In this document: positions 23,714 to 32,951 of the stretch, piece by piece | Layout of the letters: the number at the start of each line of letters is the position of its first letter | How positions within the stretch are numbered: the stretch's first letter is position 1 | Assembly: GCA_945883845.1 (NCBI GenBank) | Contig: CAMCYI010000024.1 | Location: 1 to 45,854 of the forward strand | Direction of reading: 5' to 3' | DNA length: 45,854 nucleotides | From: Bacteriovorax stolpii | GTDB lineage: Bacteria; Bdellovibrionota; Bacteriovoracia; Bacteriovoracales; Bacteriovoracaceae | Program-made: the position numbers and the translations under genes | Notes under the pieces: generated by a model | The model's input: only the letters and a program-made list of their open reading frames with translations | Database searches by the model: none | Told to the model about the DNA's origin: nothing

Positions 23714-25119
23714 AAACGGAAACACTCTTTCGCGTGTGAAGTCGTTATCGTCTTTATCAAATCCATCGCCTCTTCTTTATTCATTCGGTGTTCGGAAACA
23801 AGTTCTGCAAGGATCCGGGCATCTATTCTGCGGGAAACATCATGACGGGCGGGAATCGAAAAGAAGGCGCGAGTGTCATCGATGAAGCCAGTCACATTAT
23901 ACCAACCGGCTGTTTCCATCGTCTGCTTGCGATGGCGGATCATTGCTTCCGGAGAATCATGAAACCACCAAGCTGGTCCCAGGCGAAGTGCCGGATAATG
24001 TCCTGCAAGAGTGGCAAGCTCTCTCGAATAAGTTGTCTCATCCAGAGTAAAGAGGATTAGTTTCAATTTTGTACTGTTGCCGAAGGAATCGAGAAGTGGT
24101 CTGAGAGATTTTGTGTACTCAATTGACACGGGAATATCGGCACCCTTGTCACGACCAAATTTTGAATAAAGACTTGAGTTGTGGTTTCTAAAAGAACCCG
24201 GATGAAGTTGCATGACCAGACCGTCATCCATACTCATCGAAGCCATTTGCCAGAGCATGTGCGCGCGAAAATCATCAGCATCTTCTGGATTGAATTTCGT
24301 TGACAGAATTTTTTGATAAAGTTTTTCACCCTCAGCAACTGTAAGATTCAATGTCCGTGCATTCGGGTGACCGTGATCAGTCGCTGTCGCTCCATTTTCC
24401 TTGAAAAATTTTCTACGCGAGCGATGAGCAGCAAGATAACCTTTCCAACTTTGGGTGTCTTCGCCAGTAAGTTCTGCGAGAAGCTTGATGTTGTTTGAAA
24501 AGTCTTCGTGTTCGGGATCCAAGGCGGAATCTGGACGGTAAGTAGGAAGAACTCTCTTGCCCCATTCATTTTTAATTTTCTTATGGTCACTTAATGTATC
24601 GGTAGCTGCATCTGTCGTGGCCAGAATCTCAATATTAAACCGGTCAAAGAGTGCTCGCGGTAAACATTCCTTAGATTGAAGCTGATTCGAGATCTCATCA
24701 AAATAAAAATCAGCGTTCTCCACTGTAAATGGTTTTTCAATCCGAAAGACTTCATGGAAAACGTGGCCGAGCCAGAGCGCACTCGGAGTTCCACGGAAGA
24801 GATAAAAATTTTGCGCAAAAAGTTTCCAGATTTTTCTTTTGTCAGTTTCATAGGGAGAGCCATCTCTGGTTTTTACACCAAAATTTTCCAGAGGAATGCC
24901 CTGACTGTAAAACATGCGGAGAAGATAGTGATCCGGAGTTATGAGAAGAGAAACAGGATCACCAAAAGAAGTGTTCTCAGCGAACCACGAAGCATCCGTA
25001 TGACCATGTGGACTGATGATTGGAGCGTCTTTCACCTGATGATAAAGCTCGCGCGCAATGTCACGGGTCGACTTATCGACGGGAAATAATCTGTCAGGGT
25101 GTAACAGCGATGGGTTCAT
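23710..25119 (-). CDS. uxaC: Glucuronate isomerase (uronate isomerase)
   Basis: UxaC isomerises D-glucuronate to D-fructuronate (and galacturonate to tagaturonate), the entry step of hexuronate breakdown. The 469-residue amidohydrolase-fold protein has PIISPHGHTDASWFAEN with the metal-binding His pair near the N-terminus, DHYLLRMFYSQGI, the ILATTDAATDTL strand, VLPTYRPDSALDPEH, MQLHPGSFRNHN and LGPAWWFHDSPEAM, all as expected for the family. The ATG at 25119 gives standard length. The 83 bases between this start and that of manD must hold promoters for both directions. Confidence 0.97.
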   Translation of the reverse strand: MNPSLLHPDRLFPVDKSTRDIARELYHQVKDAPIISPHGHTDASWFAENTSFGDPVSLLITPDHYLLRMFYSQGIPLENFGVKTRDGSPYETDKRKIWKLFAQNFYLFRGTPSALWLGHVFHEVFRIEKPFTVENADFYFDEISNQLQSKECLPRALFDRFNIEILATTDAATDTLSDHKKIKNEWGKRVLPTYRPDSALDPEHEDFSNNIKLLAELTGEDTQSWKGYLAAHRSRRKFFKENGATATDHGHPNARTLNLTVAEGEKLYQKILSTKFNPEDADDFRAHMLWQMASMSMDDGLVMQLHPGSFRNHNSSLYSKFGRDKGADIPVSIEYTKSLRPLLDSFGNSTKLKLILFTLDETTYSRELATLAGHYPALRLGPAWWFHDSPEAMIRHRKQTMETAGWYNVTGFIDDTRAFFSIPARHDVSRRIDARILAELVSEHRMNKEEAMDLIKTITTSHAKECFRL

Positions 25120-25202
25120 GATTGGCAGCCTCTTTTTTACGATGATAGAATTTCAGCCATTACAGGACAAGTTTTTAGAATCTGATTTTGCAAAGGATGC
25201 GT

Positions 25203-26411
25203 ATGAAGATCATTGAGGGCAAAGTAATCGTTACCTGCCCGGGTAGAAATTTTGTAACACTAAAAATCATCACAGATGAAGGCGTCTATGGCATAGGTGA
25301 CGCAACCTTAAATGGTCGGGAATTATCCGTCGTTTCTTATCTCGAAGATCACGTGATCCCCTGTCTCATCGGCCGCGATCCTCAGCAAATCGAAGATATC
25401 TGGCAGTACCTTTATCGTGGAGCTTACTGGCGTCGCGGTCCGGTCACGATGTCGGCCATCGCCGCAGTCGATATGGCACTCTGGGATATCAAGGCCAAGC
25501 TCGCAAAGATGCCACTCTACCAACTTCTCGGCGGCAGATGCCGTGAAGGTGTCATGGTATACGGACACGCCAATGGAACAACGATCGATGACACTCTTGG
25601 TGAACTGGATCGCTACATGAGCATGGGCTACAAAGCGATCCGACTTCAAACTGGTGTGCCGGGTTTGAAATCTACTTACGGTGTATCAGGCGATAAAATG
25701 TACTACGAACCTGCCGACGGAGACCTTCCAACAGAAAACGTCTGGTCGACAGAAAAATATCTCGATTCAGTTCCTAAACTTTTTGAACGTGCTCGTGAAA
25801 AAGTGGGCTTCGGTCCTCACCTTCTTCATGACGTTCACCACCGTCTGACCCCGATCGAAGCGGCCCGTCTCGGTAAATCTCTTGAGCCATACCGTCTTTT
25901 CTGGCTGGAAGATGCAACGGTTGCCGACAATCCGGAAAGTTTCCGCCTGATCCGTCAGCACACGACAACTCCTCTCGCAGTGGGTGAAGTGTTCAACTCC
26001 ATTCATGATTGCAGAACATTGATTCAGGAACAATTGATCGACTACATTCGCTGCACACTGGTTCACACAGGCGGTATTACTCACCTTCGTCGAATTGCTT
26101 CACTCGCCGACCTGTATCAGGTTCGCACGGGATGCCACGGTGCTACTGATCTTTCGCCGGTATCGATGGGAGCTGCACTGAATTTTGATATCTCCATTCC
26201 GAACTTTGGCGTTCAGGAATATATGAGGCATACAAAAGAAACCGACGAAGTTTTCCCACACAACTATACATTTAAGAATGGCTATCTCATGCCGGGTGAA
26301 ACTCCAGGACACGGCGTGGACATCGATGAGAAACTTGCAGCAAAATATCCCTACAAACGGGCCTTTCTTCCGGTCAACAGACTGGAAGACGGCTCGATGA
26401 CCAACTGGTAA
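25203..26411 (+). CDS. manD: D-mannonate dehydratase, enolase superfamily (ManD/RspA type)
   Basis: Converts D-mannonate to 2-keto-3-deoxygluconate. The 402-residue protein has the full mandelate racemase/enolase barrel: VYGHANG, the ManD-specific [11 protein letters not shown] loop with its Arg, metal ligands in [17 protein letters not shown] and VGEVFNS, and the C-terminal [13 protein letters not shown] with the catalytic His. It therefore replaces the unrelated iron-type UxuA of E. coli. The ATG at 25203 is preferred because AAAGGA is five bases upstream; two earlier in-frame starts lie on or before that site. Some RspA-type members have low activity, so rate and exact substrate need testing, but the context with uxaC and uxuB is strong. 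Confidence 0.95.
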   Translation: MKIIEGKVIVTCPGRNFVTLKIITDEGVYGIGDATLNGRELSVVSYLEDHVIPCLIGRDPQQIEDIWQYLYRGAYWRRGPVTMSAIAAVDMALWDIKAKLAKMPLYQLLGGRCREGVMVYGHANGTTIDDTLGELDRYMSMGYKAIRLQTGVPGLKSTYGVSGDKMYYEPADGDLPTENVWSTEKYLDSVPKLFERAREKVGFGPHLLHDVHHRLTPIEAARLGKSLEPYRLFWLEDATVADNPESFRLIRQHTTTPLAVGEVFNSIHDCRTLIQEQLIDYIRCTLVHTGGITHLRRIASLADLYQVRTGCHGATDLSPVSMGAALNFDISIPNFGVQEYMRHTKETDEVFPHNYTFKNGYLMPGETPGHGVDIDEKLAAKYPYKRAFLPVNRLEDGSMTNW

Positions 26412-26420
26412 AGGCCAACG

Positions 26421-27386
26421 ATGAAAGCAGTCACTTTCGGAGAATGTTTATTCCGTCTCGTCACTCATCAGGGGGAGAGACTTTCTCAGGCAGATGAGCT
26501 GAACTTTTATCTCGGTGGCACTGAACTTAATATTGCCGCCAATCTGTCTTCACTTGGAGTTCCTGCAACATGGGTAAGCTCAGTCTGTGATGGAGCAACG
26601 GGTGACATGATCCGCGGCCGTATTCAGCAGCTGAATGTTGATTTCTCTCAAGTTGATACCATCAAGGGCGGAAGACCAGGCTGGTATCTGATGGAAACCG
26701 GTAATTCCCCTCGACCGGATAAAGTTTTTAACCGATCTGCGAGTTCACTGGCCGACAAAAAAGATTTTTCATACGACTGGAACAAAATCCTGACAGGCGC
26801 TTCCCTTTTTCATACTTCAGGTGTTACGGCCGGACTCTCGACAGAGCTTACTGCTGAAGTTAAAAAGGCCATGATGACGGCCCGTGAAATGAAAATTCCG
26901 GTCAGTTATGATTTCAACTACAGAAAAAACATCTGGAGCATAGAAGAGTTTGTAAAACGCCAGAAGGATCTCTTACCACTCATTGATATCCTCTTCTGCG
27001 CTGACAGTGACATCAATCTCTTCTTCGGAAAAAGATCTGATGAAGCAGATTATTCGTCAGTCTTTACCTCAACCAGTTTAAAAACATTAGTACTCACGCG
27101 CAGATCAAATGATGAAAGTGAATATGGTATTGATGTCGTATCAAATAATAAGTCATGGTCCTCACGGCGCCATAAAGTTAATTCAATCGATAGAATTGGC
27201 GTTGGCGATTCAATGGCGGCCGGATTTATCAAGTCGTACCTTTCAGGAAACCCTGAGTCTGATCATGCTGACTGGGCAGCTCTCGCAGGTGTTCTGAAGT
27301 ATGGTATCAAGGGTGACATGGCCTTGCTGAAATCATCTGAAATGGAAGCACTCCTGACTGGCGGAACACGAGGAATCGACAGATGA
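26421..27386 (+). CDS. kdgK: 2-keto-3-deoxygluconate kinase
   Basis: KdgK phosphorylates 2-keto-3-deoxygluconate to KDPG with ATP. The 321-residue PfkB/ribokinase-family protein has the N-terminal GGTELNIAANLSSLG motif, FHTSGVTAGLS, the strand VSYDFNYRKNIW, VLTRRSNDESEYGI, and the C-terminal signature RIGVGDSMAAGF with the catalytic Asp; the usual GAGDAF reads GVGDSM here. It is nine bases downstream of manD and overlaps eda by four bases (ATGA). The pathway position is set by its neighbours. Confidence 0.93.
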   Translation: MKAVTFGECLFRLVTHQGERLSQADELNFYLGGTELNIAANLSSLGVPATWVSSVCDGATGDMIRGRIQQLNVDFSQVDTIKGGRPGWYLMETGNSPRPDKVFNRSASSLADKKDFSYDWNKILTGASLFHTSGVTAGLSTELTAEVKKAMMTAREMKIPVSYDFNYRKNIWSIEEFVKRQKDLLPLIDILFCADSDINLFFGKRSDEADYSSVFTSTSLKTLVLTRRSNDESEYGIDVVSNNKSWSSRRHKVNSIDRIGVGDSMAAGFIKSYLSGNPESDHADWAALAGVLKYGIKGDMALLKSSEMEALLTGGTRGIDR

Positions 27387-28018
27387 ATATGATTGAAAAG
27401 CTTCATCAGCAGTTTGTCATTCCGGTGGTTCGTGAAACTCGTGAATCTGAGCTGGAATTACTTTCAATTGCCCTCGCTGATGGTGGACTTAAAATTCTTG
27501 AACTCACTTTGATGAGCCCGGCAGCTTACTCGGTGATTAAAAAACTTTCTGCCTCAAAAGATCTGATTGTCGGTGCCGGGACCGTCACAACTCTGGAAGA
27601 AGCGAAAAAGGCCATCGACGCCGGTGCCCGCTTTCTCGTCTCTCCAGGTCTACCTGTCAAGGCAGTCGAATATTCGCTCAGCAAAAATGTTCCTTTTTAT
27701 CCAGGTGTCCTCACACCGACAGAGATCATCCAGGCCAAAGAACTTGGATGTGAATTGATGAAAGTCTTCCCGATCTCAGCCGTTGGTGGAGTGAACTATC
27801 TTAAAACTTTGAGCGGTCCTTTTCCCGGACTCAAATGGATGGCAACAGGCGGAGTCGGGCTGGCAGATATAAAAAGTTTTTATAAAGCAGGTGTGACGTG
27901 TGTTGGTTTAGGAAATTTTCTAACACCTACTGAGCTCGTGAACAAAAAAGACTGGAAGACTTTAAGTGAAATTGCGCAGGATTGTCTGATTCAGGTCAAT
28001 GAAGCACGGAAACCATAG
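27383..28018 (+). CDS. eda: KDPG aldolase (2-keto-3-deoxy-6-phosphogluconate aldolase)
   Basis: Splits KDPG into pyruvate and glyceraldehyde 3-phosphate, ending the pathway. The 211-residue class I aldolase barrel has FVIPVVRE, the catalytic Glu region GLKILELTLMS, VGAGTVT, FLVSPGL, PFYPGVLTPTEI, the Schiff-base Lys in LMKVFPIS, and the phosphate-binding MATGGVG and CVGLGNFL. The start overlaps the kdgK stop by four bases. An intrinsic terminator overlaps its 3' end. The same enzyme would also serve an Entner-Doudoroff pathway if the other genes exist elsewhere. Confidence 0.96.
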   Translation: MNMIEKLHQQFVIPVVRETRESELELLSIALADGGLKILELTLMSPAAYSVIKKLSASKDLIVGAGTVTTLEEAKKAIDAGARFLVSPGLPVKAVEYSLSKNVPFYPGVLTPTEIIQAKELGCELMKVFPISAVGGVNYLKTLSGPFPGLKWMATGGVGLADIKSFYKAGVTCVGLGNFLTPTELVNKKDWKTLSEIAQDCLIQVNEARKP

Positions 28019-28037
28019 GGCCACCGTGCTCTCTTTA
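28003..28037 (+). terminator. Probable terminator after eda
   Basis: AGCACGG (28003-28009) pairs with CCGTGCT (28024-28030) across a 14-base loop, followed by CTCTTTATAATT. The first arm lies inside the last codons of eda. The T tract is short, so this is a moderate-strength call. Confidence 0.6.
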
Positions 28038-28044
28038 TAATTAA

Positions 28045-28605
28045 TTATTTTTGAATTGAAAAATCGTAATGGAAAGTTCCGTTACCGCCATTACTTTTGC
28101 TTGAACTCTGGCGATAGAAAGTACTTGAACCACGGTAGTTACCGTTCGTACGAAGTGAAATGAGATCATTATAAATTTTGTCATTAACTCTTGAGTCGCG
28201 GTCTTTCAGCATGCGTCTCCAGCTGAGATTTGGAATGTCACTGCCGATATATAGCTGAAGTTTGTAGCCATCATAGTAAGAGTGAACGTTTTTACCAGCT
28301 TCATCTATCAGGCGCTGGTATATAAGTTCAATATAAAGGTTAGCGAGTTTGTTTCTGATGATGTCATAGTTATGGCGACCGTATCTTCTGATGATCTTTG
28401 ATTTATTGTCAGAAAATACGTCATGAGCAGCAGTAACATACTTTCTTCCAAGTGCCTGTTCCTGGTCGTAAGTGAGGTAACTGTTTTGCCCTGGGTTTAC
28501 CAAGGGATCACTATCATGATTTTTACTCGTACTACCTGTTGAGTTCTTGTTTCCGCACGATACTGCGAGGACCGACAGGAGTATAAGTGGTAAAAGTGCT
28601 TTCAT
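28045..28605 (-). CDS. Lipoprotein of unknown function
   Basis: The 186-residue product has a type II signal peptide with lipobox LAVSC (Cys17) followed by a polar Ser/Asn/Lys linker. The mature part is charged and Tyr-rich, with likely helices around YDQEQALGRKYVTAAHDVF and RNKLANLYIELIYQRLID, then a basic Ser/Asn-rich tail (STFYRQSSSKSNGGNG). The ATG at 28605 follows AAGGAAAGGTC. I do not recognise the family. It is convergent with eda and separated from the protease-like gene by about 100 bases. Confidence 0.78.
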   Translation of the reverse strand: MKALLPLILLSVLAVSCGNKNSTGSTSKNHDSDPLVNPGQNSYLTYDQEQALGRKYVTAAHDVFSDNKSKIIRRYGRHNYDIIRNKLANLYIELIYQRLIDEAGKNVHSYYDGYKLQLYIGSDIPNLSWRRMLKDRDSRVNDKIYNDLISLRTNGNYRGSSTFYRQSSSKSNGGNGTFHYDFSIQK

Positions 28606-28708
28606 GACCTTTCCTTAGCAAAGTGTTCAATGAATTCATTTTACATGGCCTGAATGTCGGGAAGAGAAGTATTGAAATTTTTACGATGGTGTCAAAAGTT
28701 TTTACAGG

Positions 28709-31237
28709 TCAGGGTTTCTTTAACTTGATGATTTTCATACGCAGTTCAGTTGAACAGACGGCAAAAATTTCAGTTTCAGAAGTACCTAAAAACGAACAGC
28801 CTCGTGGCATGATGGAATCTTTCAACAAACTCACCGGTATTCCATTTTGTTCGGAAATAAAGCTGAGCCAGTCACCGGTCGTGTTTGCGTGGTTGATAAA
28901 GGGAGCACTTGAGGCTTTCTCAACGATGTCACTGATCCAGCCGCCATCAAGACTGATAGAATCGAGTGGAATGAAACTGGCCTTCTTTTTTTCATCAAGA
29001 AGAATAAGACTCGATTCAGTCTGAACCCATGTTCGAATGCCACTGGCAGTTTTCGTGATCAAAGGAATATTGAGAAATTTATCGGGAGATTGAATAGAAA
29101 TTTCACCTAAAGATCCTAGTCCCTTTCCGGAACCTTTGCTGACGATGTGAGAGAGTGACATCTTCCGGGGATCTGGTGAAGCCACAAAGAGAATTTCTCC
29201 GGCAAATTCTCCACTTGAAGAGAGCACCGGAAGGATCATGCCATTTTTATCCAGAGGCCTTTCAAAACCAATGGATTTTACTTTTACATCTGAGGTGATT
29301 GCCGAAATCTCAAGGGACAATCCGCTCAATGTCACTCCATCTACGTCTTTCACTCCCGCAAGAATAAGAATACCCGATGGGATTTGTGAGATATGCATGA
29401 CATCGATAAAACTGTTGGTAGAGACTGTAAGACGAGAGAGAACTCCTTCCCGAAAGCGTGCATGGGTCAGAGTACGGCGTAGAAAACTGATTCCCTGGCC
29501 TTGCCTGACGGGTTCCAGCCAGTAGACATGCCGGTCAGGGTCTACTTCCAGAAAATCACCGGGCAAAGAATCTATAGCCGTAACCGGACCTACATTCAGA
29601 AATACAGGGACGACTATTTTTTTATCTTCAAAACTATGCTGAAGGAAAAAATACTGGCCATTGAGCTCGTCTGCTTTTGCAACAATTCCCTGAAGTTTTG
29701 GTTTTAAATCAATACCCATGATTGAAATTGATTGAGATCCTTTGACTGCACTGACAAAAAACAAATCATCCATTCCATCATTGTCAGCATCCACAATTTT
29801 CAATAATGCGTGCAATACCTTTTCATCCGAAAATAGCTGTCTCTCTCCGAGTTTACGAAGACCATTCAGTTCGACCTTGAAGAGCGAGAAAATATCTCGT
29901 CCATCAACAGTATAAATATATTTGTCACTCTTGCCTGAGAGCATGCCTGATTTTTTCCAAAACCCTTCCATATCCGCCAAAGTGCTGCCAGTTACATCCA
30001 TCGCGAGATGGGATTGTAATGAGTAAGTCCGTACTTCGCCGAAAAATGATAATTTGATATCGAGTTTTGCCGATGCTTTTGAAGAAGTTCCTATGACAGA
30101 AACAGGTAGTATCACTTTTTGAGAAACCATCCCCTCGGCAAAAGTAATGACTTCCGTTTTTCTCGAAACCACGAATTCATTCACTGGCATCGAATACTCC
30201 AGGACGATACGATTCTGATGCCCACCAAGATTTAAAACATCGAATAAAAAAGCGAAATCTTTTTCTTTTACTGGTATCACAGTCTTCTCTTTCAAAGAGA
30301 TGAAGGGCATGTCACGCATTGGAGGGAAAAAAGATTTACCAAGGTCAGGAAAATGGCTCAACGAAGAACTCGCCTTTCTCTCTCTCGCAGAATAAGCCAG
30401 TCGATGATAGAGTTCAGAGCGTTTCATATCAGGTTTGAAGGCCAGAAGCGCACCCACATAAGCTGTGATCAAAGCCGCTGATTGAGCAGTTCCTGTGCGC
30501 TTTTCAAATTTACCTGATGGAATGCTGCTGAATATATCATTACCCGGCGCCAGGAAATCTACAGATGCACCAAAATTACTGAAGATGGAAATTTTTCCAT
30601 CCTGATCGGCACCGCCAACACAGATCACATCTTTCATTGAACAATTCAACAGCACCGAGGATTTACCTGAATCTCCTGCTGGAGATATAATAATCACTCC
30701 GGCTTGAGTGGCCTTAGCGATCGTACGTTCAAGCTCTTCACTTCTCTGTGCCGGGAGAATGGGATGGGCGAGGAGAATAATTCTTGTTCCATTCACAAGA
30801 CCGAGTTCAATCGCCGCTGAAATTTGCAGTGAAATTGAAGGGCCTAAAGAGCTGCTGACCTTCAAAGGCAAAATTTTTATTTTTTTGAAAACGAAATTCG
30901 GTGAAAATTTTGCGAACGAAGAGATGATACCTGCAAGATGAGTTCCGTGCCCGGTTGTATCGTAAACAAGATTTGTGCTCGTTGAAAAATCCCGGCCTCT
31001 GATTGAAGATAATGAATCTTTCAAAAACGGATGTGACATATCCACACCAGAGCTGATCAAAGTCACGAGAATCTCTCGCCCTTCGGCGGGAGGAAAAGTC
31101 ATGCGAAGAATTCCTGAATCAAAAGAATTGCCCTTCGGATTTCCATGAAACCAGAATTGATCTGAACCTGGACTTTGTGAATGTCCGGGAAGGTTCCAGA
31201 AGACCAGAATGAAGAGGACCAGCAGGCTTTTTAACAC
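28709..31237 (-). CDS. Secreted subtilase-fold protein lacking catalytic residues (pseudoprotease)
   Basis: The 842-residue protein has a signal peptide (to about residue 20) and a clear S8 subtilase fold over about 50-275, but the active site is eroded. The Asp motif, normally DTG or DSG, reads ISSG with Ser62 in the Asp position; the His motif GHGTHLAGI is intact (His97); the oxyanion Asn position reads SPAGDSG (Asp189); and the Ser motif GTS reads GTAQSAA with Ala251. After it come beta-rich regions and one repeat with VDADNDGMDDLFF, as in FG-GAP/VCBS propeller blades, suggesting an adhesive or binding C-terminus. It cannot work as a serine protease by the normal mechanism; a binding, scaffold or inhibitor role is inferred. 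The GTG start at 31237 has a weak ribosome binding site. Confidence 0.85.
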   Translation of the reverse strand: MLKSLLVLFILVFWNLPGHSQSPGSDQFWFHGNPKGNSFDSGILRMTFPPAEGREILVTLISSGVDMSHPFLKDSLSSIRGRDFSTSTNLVYDTTGHGTHLAGIISSFAKFSPNFVFKKIKILPLKVSSSLGPSISLQISAAIELGLVNGTRIILLAHPILPAQRSEELERTIAKATQAGVIIISPAGDSGKSSVLLNCSMKDVICVGGADQDGKISIFSNFGASVDFLAPGNDIFSSIPSGKFEKRTGTAQSAALITAYVGALLAFKPDMKRSELYHRLAYSARERKASSSLSHFPDLGKSFFPPMRDMPFISLKEKTVIPVKEKDFAFLFDVLNLGGHQNRIVLEYSMPVNEFVVSRKTEVITFAEGMVSQKVILPVSVIGTSSKASAKLDIKLSFFGEVRTYSLQSHLAMDVTGSTLADMEGFWKKSGMLSGKSDKYIYTVDGRDIFSLFKVELNGLRKLGERQLFSDEKVLHALLKIVDADNDGMDDLFFVSAVKGSQSISIMGIDLKPKLQGIVAKADELNGQYFFLQHSFEDKKIVVPVFLNVGPVTAIDSLPGDFLEVDPDRHVYWLEPVRQGQGISFLRRTLTHARFREGVLSRLTVSTNSFIDVMHISQIPSGILILAGVKDVDGVTLSGLSLEISAITSDVKVKSIGFERPLDKNGMILPVLSSSGEFAGEILFVASPDPRKMSLSHIVSKGSGKGLGSLGEISIQSPDKFLNIPLITKTASGIRTWVQTESSLILLDEKKKASFIPLDSISLDGGWISDIVEKASSAPFINHANTTGDWLSFISEQNGIPVSLLKDSIMPRGCSFLGTSETEIFAVCSTELRMKIIKLKKP

Positions 31238-31334
31238 ACGAAACTTATCGGTTGAAAGTATCTGTTGGATGAGTGACTTTGAGAGGGAAATTGGGGTTGC
31301 CCAGTATAGTTGCCAAAGGAAGCTCAGGACCGGC

Positions 31335-32018
31335 CTATGGGCCCTCTGAAGTTTCGGTTTTTCTACCCCTTACATAAGACAGATAGAGTAGCCCCATAGC
31401 TACACCCGTGAGAATATGCCAGATCCCGTGGCCAGAGAACCAATGCTGGTCAGGCCAGCAAAGGATCTTTTTCATATCGAGCCACCATATAATCATGGAT
31501 AGAATCAACGAAGCGATAGAGTAAGCGAAATATTTTTTTTCCATACTTACACGACCGGATTGTTGCGCTCGGATCTCAAAGATGACGGCCAATAAAATCT
31601 CTGCCAGAAAAAGAACATTTCCAAATTTGAGGATGAATAAAAAAGCCAGCGAAAGTGCCAGACCAACTCCGTAAAAGAGCTGAACTTTCGTTTGACTCCA
31701 TCCGGTAAATCTCTGGATAGATAAACTTAAAATCCCCATGGAGATAATGAACATGGCCGATACATCGGTCATCTTGCCTGCCACTGAACCTGTGCCGTGA
31801 AAAAAAACTGATCCGAGAAATAGGAAAAACAAAGAACCGGCAAAAAAATTACGCAGTCTCTTCTCAAGAGTCTTATGGCGAAAAATCAGAATCGCGATGA
31901 TGAGATATCCCACATTGGATAATGTATTCGCAGGTTGGTTTACCCATCCACAAAGCTGAGTTTCGCAAAAGTTGTATTCCTGAGGGGCGAGGAAACTCCA
32001 GGGACAATTTTGATTCAT
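31335..32018 (-). CDS. Ceramidase-like integral membrane protein (CREST superfamily)
   Basis: The 227-residue protein has about seven transmembrane helices and the alkaline-ceramidase pattern: NFCET near the N-terminus, NQPANTLSNVGYL, the SVFFHGTGS motif with Ser and His, KMTDVSAMFI with an Asp, and HGIWHILTG near the end. In this superfamily (alkaline ceramidase, PAQR and relatives) such Ser/His/Asp residues hold a zinc ion and hydrolyse an amide bond of a lipid. The bacterial substrate is unknown. It stands alone on the minus strand; a weak ribosome binding site precedes the ATG. Confident for superfamily, not for substrate. Confidence 0.8.
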   Translation of the reverse strand: MNQNCPWSFLAPQEYNFCETQLCGWVNQPANTLSNVGYLIIAILIFRHKTLEKRLRNFFAGSLFFLFLGSVFFHGTGSVAGKMTDVSAMFIISMGILSLSIQRFTGWSQTKVQLFYGVGLALSLAFLFILKFGNVLFLAEILLAVIFEIRAQQSGRVSMEKKYFAYSIASLILSMIIWWLDMKKILCWPDQHWFSGHGIWHILTGVAMGLLYLSYVRGRKTETSEGP

Positions 32019-32051
32019 GAATATGAGTCTAAAGACAAAAGTATGGAAAGT

Positions 32052-32082
32052 AAAAACCCCCAGGGTGAGACCGGGGGGTTTT
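32052..32082. terminator. Bidirectional terminator after the BON-protein gene
   Basis: AAAACCCCC (32053-32061) pairs with GGGGGTTTT (32074-32082) across a 12-base loop. On the minus strand this gives a GC stem followed by a T run, six bases past the stop of the BON-domain gene. A-T pairs at the base allow it to act in either direction. Confidence 0.85.
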
Positions 32083-32088
32083 ACTTAG

Positions 32089-32805
32089 TTAGGCGAGTTT
32101 TTGATTCTTAAATTGAGTCGTGCCTGACATTGAGTTCGAGTTTGATCCAGTCATTGATTCCCGGTTCACACGGATCTCATTGCGTACATCTTCGACCCCT
32201 GAAAGATGTTCCACACAGTATTCCGCTGCCCTCTTGGCCTCACGTGAACTGACTGTACCTTTCAAAACGACGTTAGCATCCTTAACTTCAACTTCGACCT
32301 CAGAAGCATCTACTGAATGATCACGATAAAGAGCTTCGCACACATCTTCTCTGATACGTTCGTCAGAACGCTTGTAACCTTTGGGGCCTTTCCCAAAATG
32401 ACTCAATCTATTGGGTTCCATGTCCGAAAAGTCGCCGTACCCAAAATTACCGCGGTACGGGGTGAAGCGATCATCGCTTGAGAAATAATTGGAGCGACCT
32501 GAGAACCCTGCGCGATCTCCATCATCTGATATTCCGGACTGCTGACGATAACGTCCGCTGGATTCAGAAGAAGGTCGTGAGTAGTCACTCGAGTGCATGC
32601 CTGAGCGACTCCAACTACCATGCGAATTTCTATGTGGGCGTTTTTCATTTTCCATATGATGGCCGGTACCGAAATGGTCTTCAGTATGTTCCCATTCGCT
32701 CTCTTCACTCATGCGTGGACCATAACCACGACTTTCGTCATCATGACGTGCACTGCCCTGGCGGAATTTCCGACCAGAGAATCTCTCTTGTTCACTTCGT
32801 CTCAT
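32089..32805 (-). CDS. BON-domain protein with long disordered N-terminus
   Basis: The 238-residue protein starts at ATG 32805, six bases after AAGGAG. Residues 1-140 are low-complexity and rich in Arg, Ser, Gly, His and Glu (for example GRKFRQGSARHDDESRGYG), with no signal peptide. A single BON domain follows (about 145-220: IREDVCEALYRDHSVD, then VVLKGTVSSREAKRAAEYCVE and VRNEIRV), and a Ser/Asn-rich tail. BON domains occur in osmotic-shock and membrane-associated proteins. Without an export signal this one should be cytoplasmic, where the Arg-rich tail might bind nucleic acid or membrane; that is speculative. It stands alone, with its own terminator. Confidence 0.85.
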   Translation of the reverse strand: MRRSEQERFSGRKFRQGSARHDDESRGYGPRMSEESEWEHTEDHFGTGHHMENEKRPHRNSHGSWSRSGMHSSDYSRPSSESSGRYRQQSGISDDGDRAGFSGRSNYFSSDDRFTPYRGNFGYGDFSDMEPNRLSHFGKGPKGYKRSDERIREDVCEALYRDHSVDASEVEVEVKDANVVLKGTVSSREAKRAAEYCVEHLSGVEDVRNEIRVNRESMTGSNSNSMSGTTQFKNQKLA

Positions 32806-32951
32806 TCTGGACTCCTTGTTCAAAAAATTAGACTGGCGCAAAGGCTACTCATTTCTTTGAAGAGAGAGAACATCACAGCACTGAAATTTCAGATGAATTT
32901 AGAAATATGAAGCAGACATAAATGCTTTGGCTTAAGCTGATCTTGAGTCGA

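Noticed and set aside
25120..25202. Repeated TAGAAT elements (25146 and 25176) as promoter -10 boxes for the hexuronate operons
   Set aside because: Neither has a credible -35 box at normal spacing; the region must contain promoters but I cannot place them.
28623..29024. 133-residue plus-strand open frame
   Set aside because: Most of it lies opposite the 3' end of the pseudo-subtilase gene; composition is not protein-like and no ribosome binding site precedes it.
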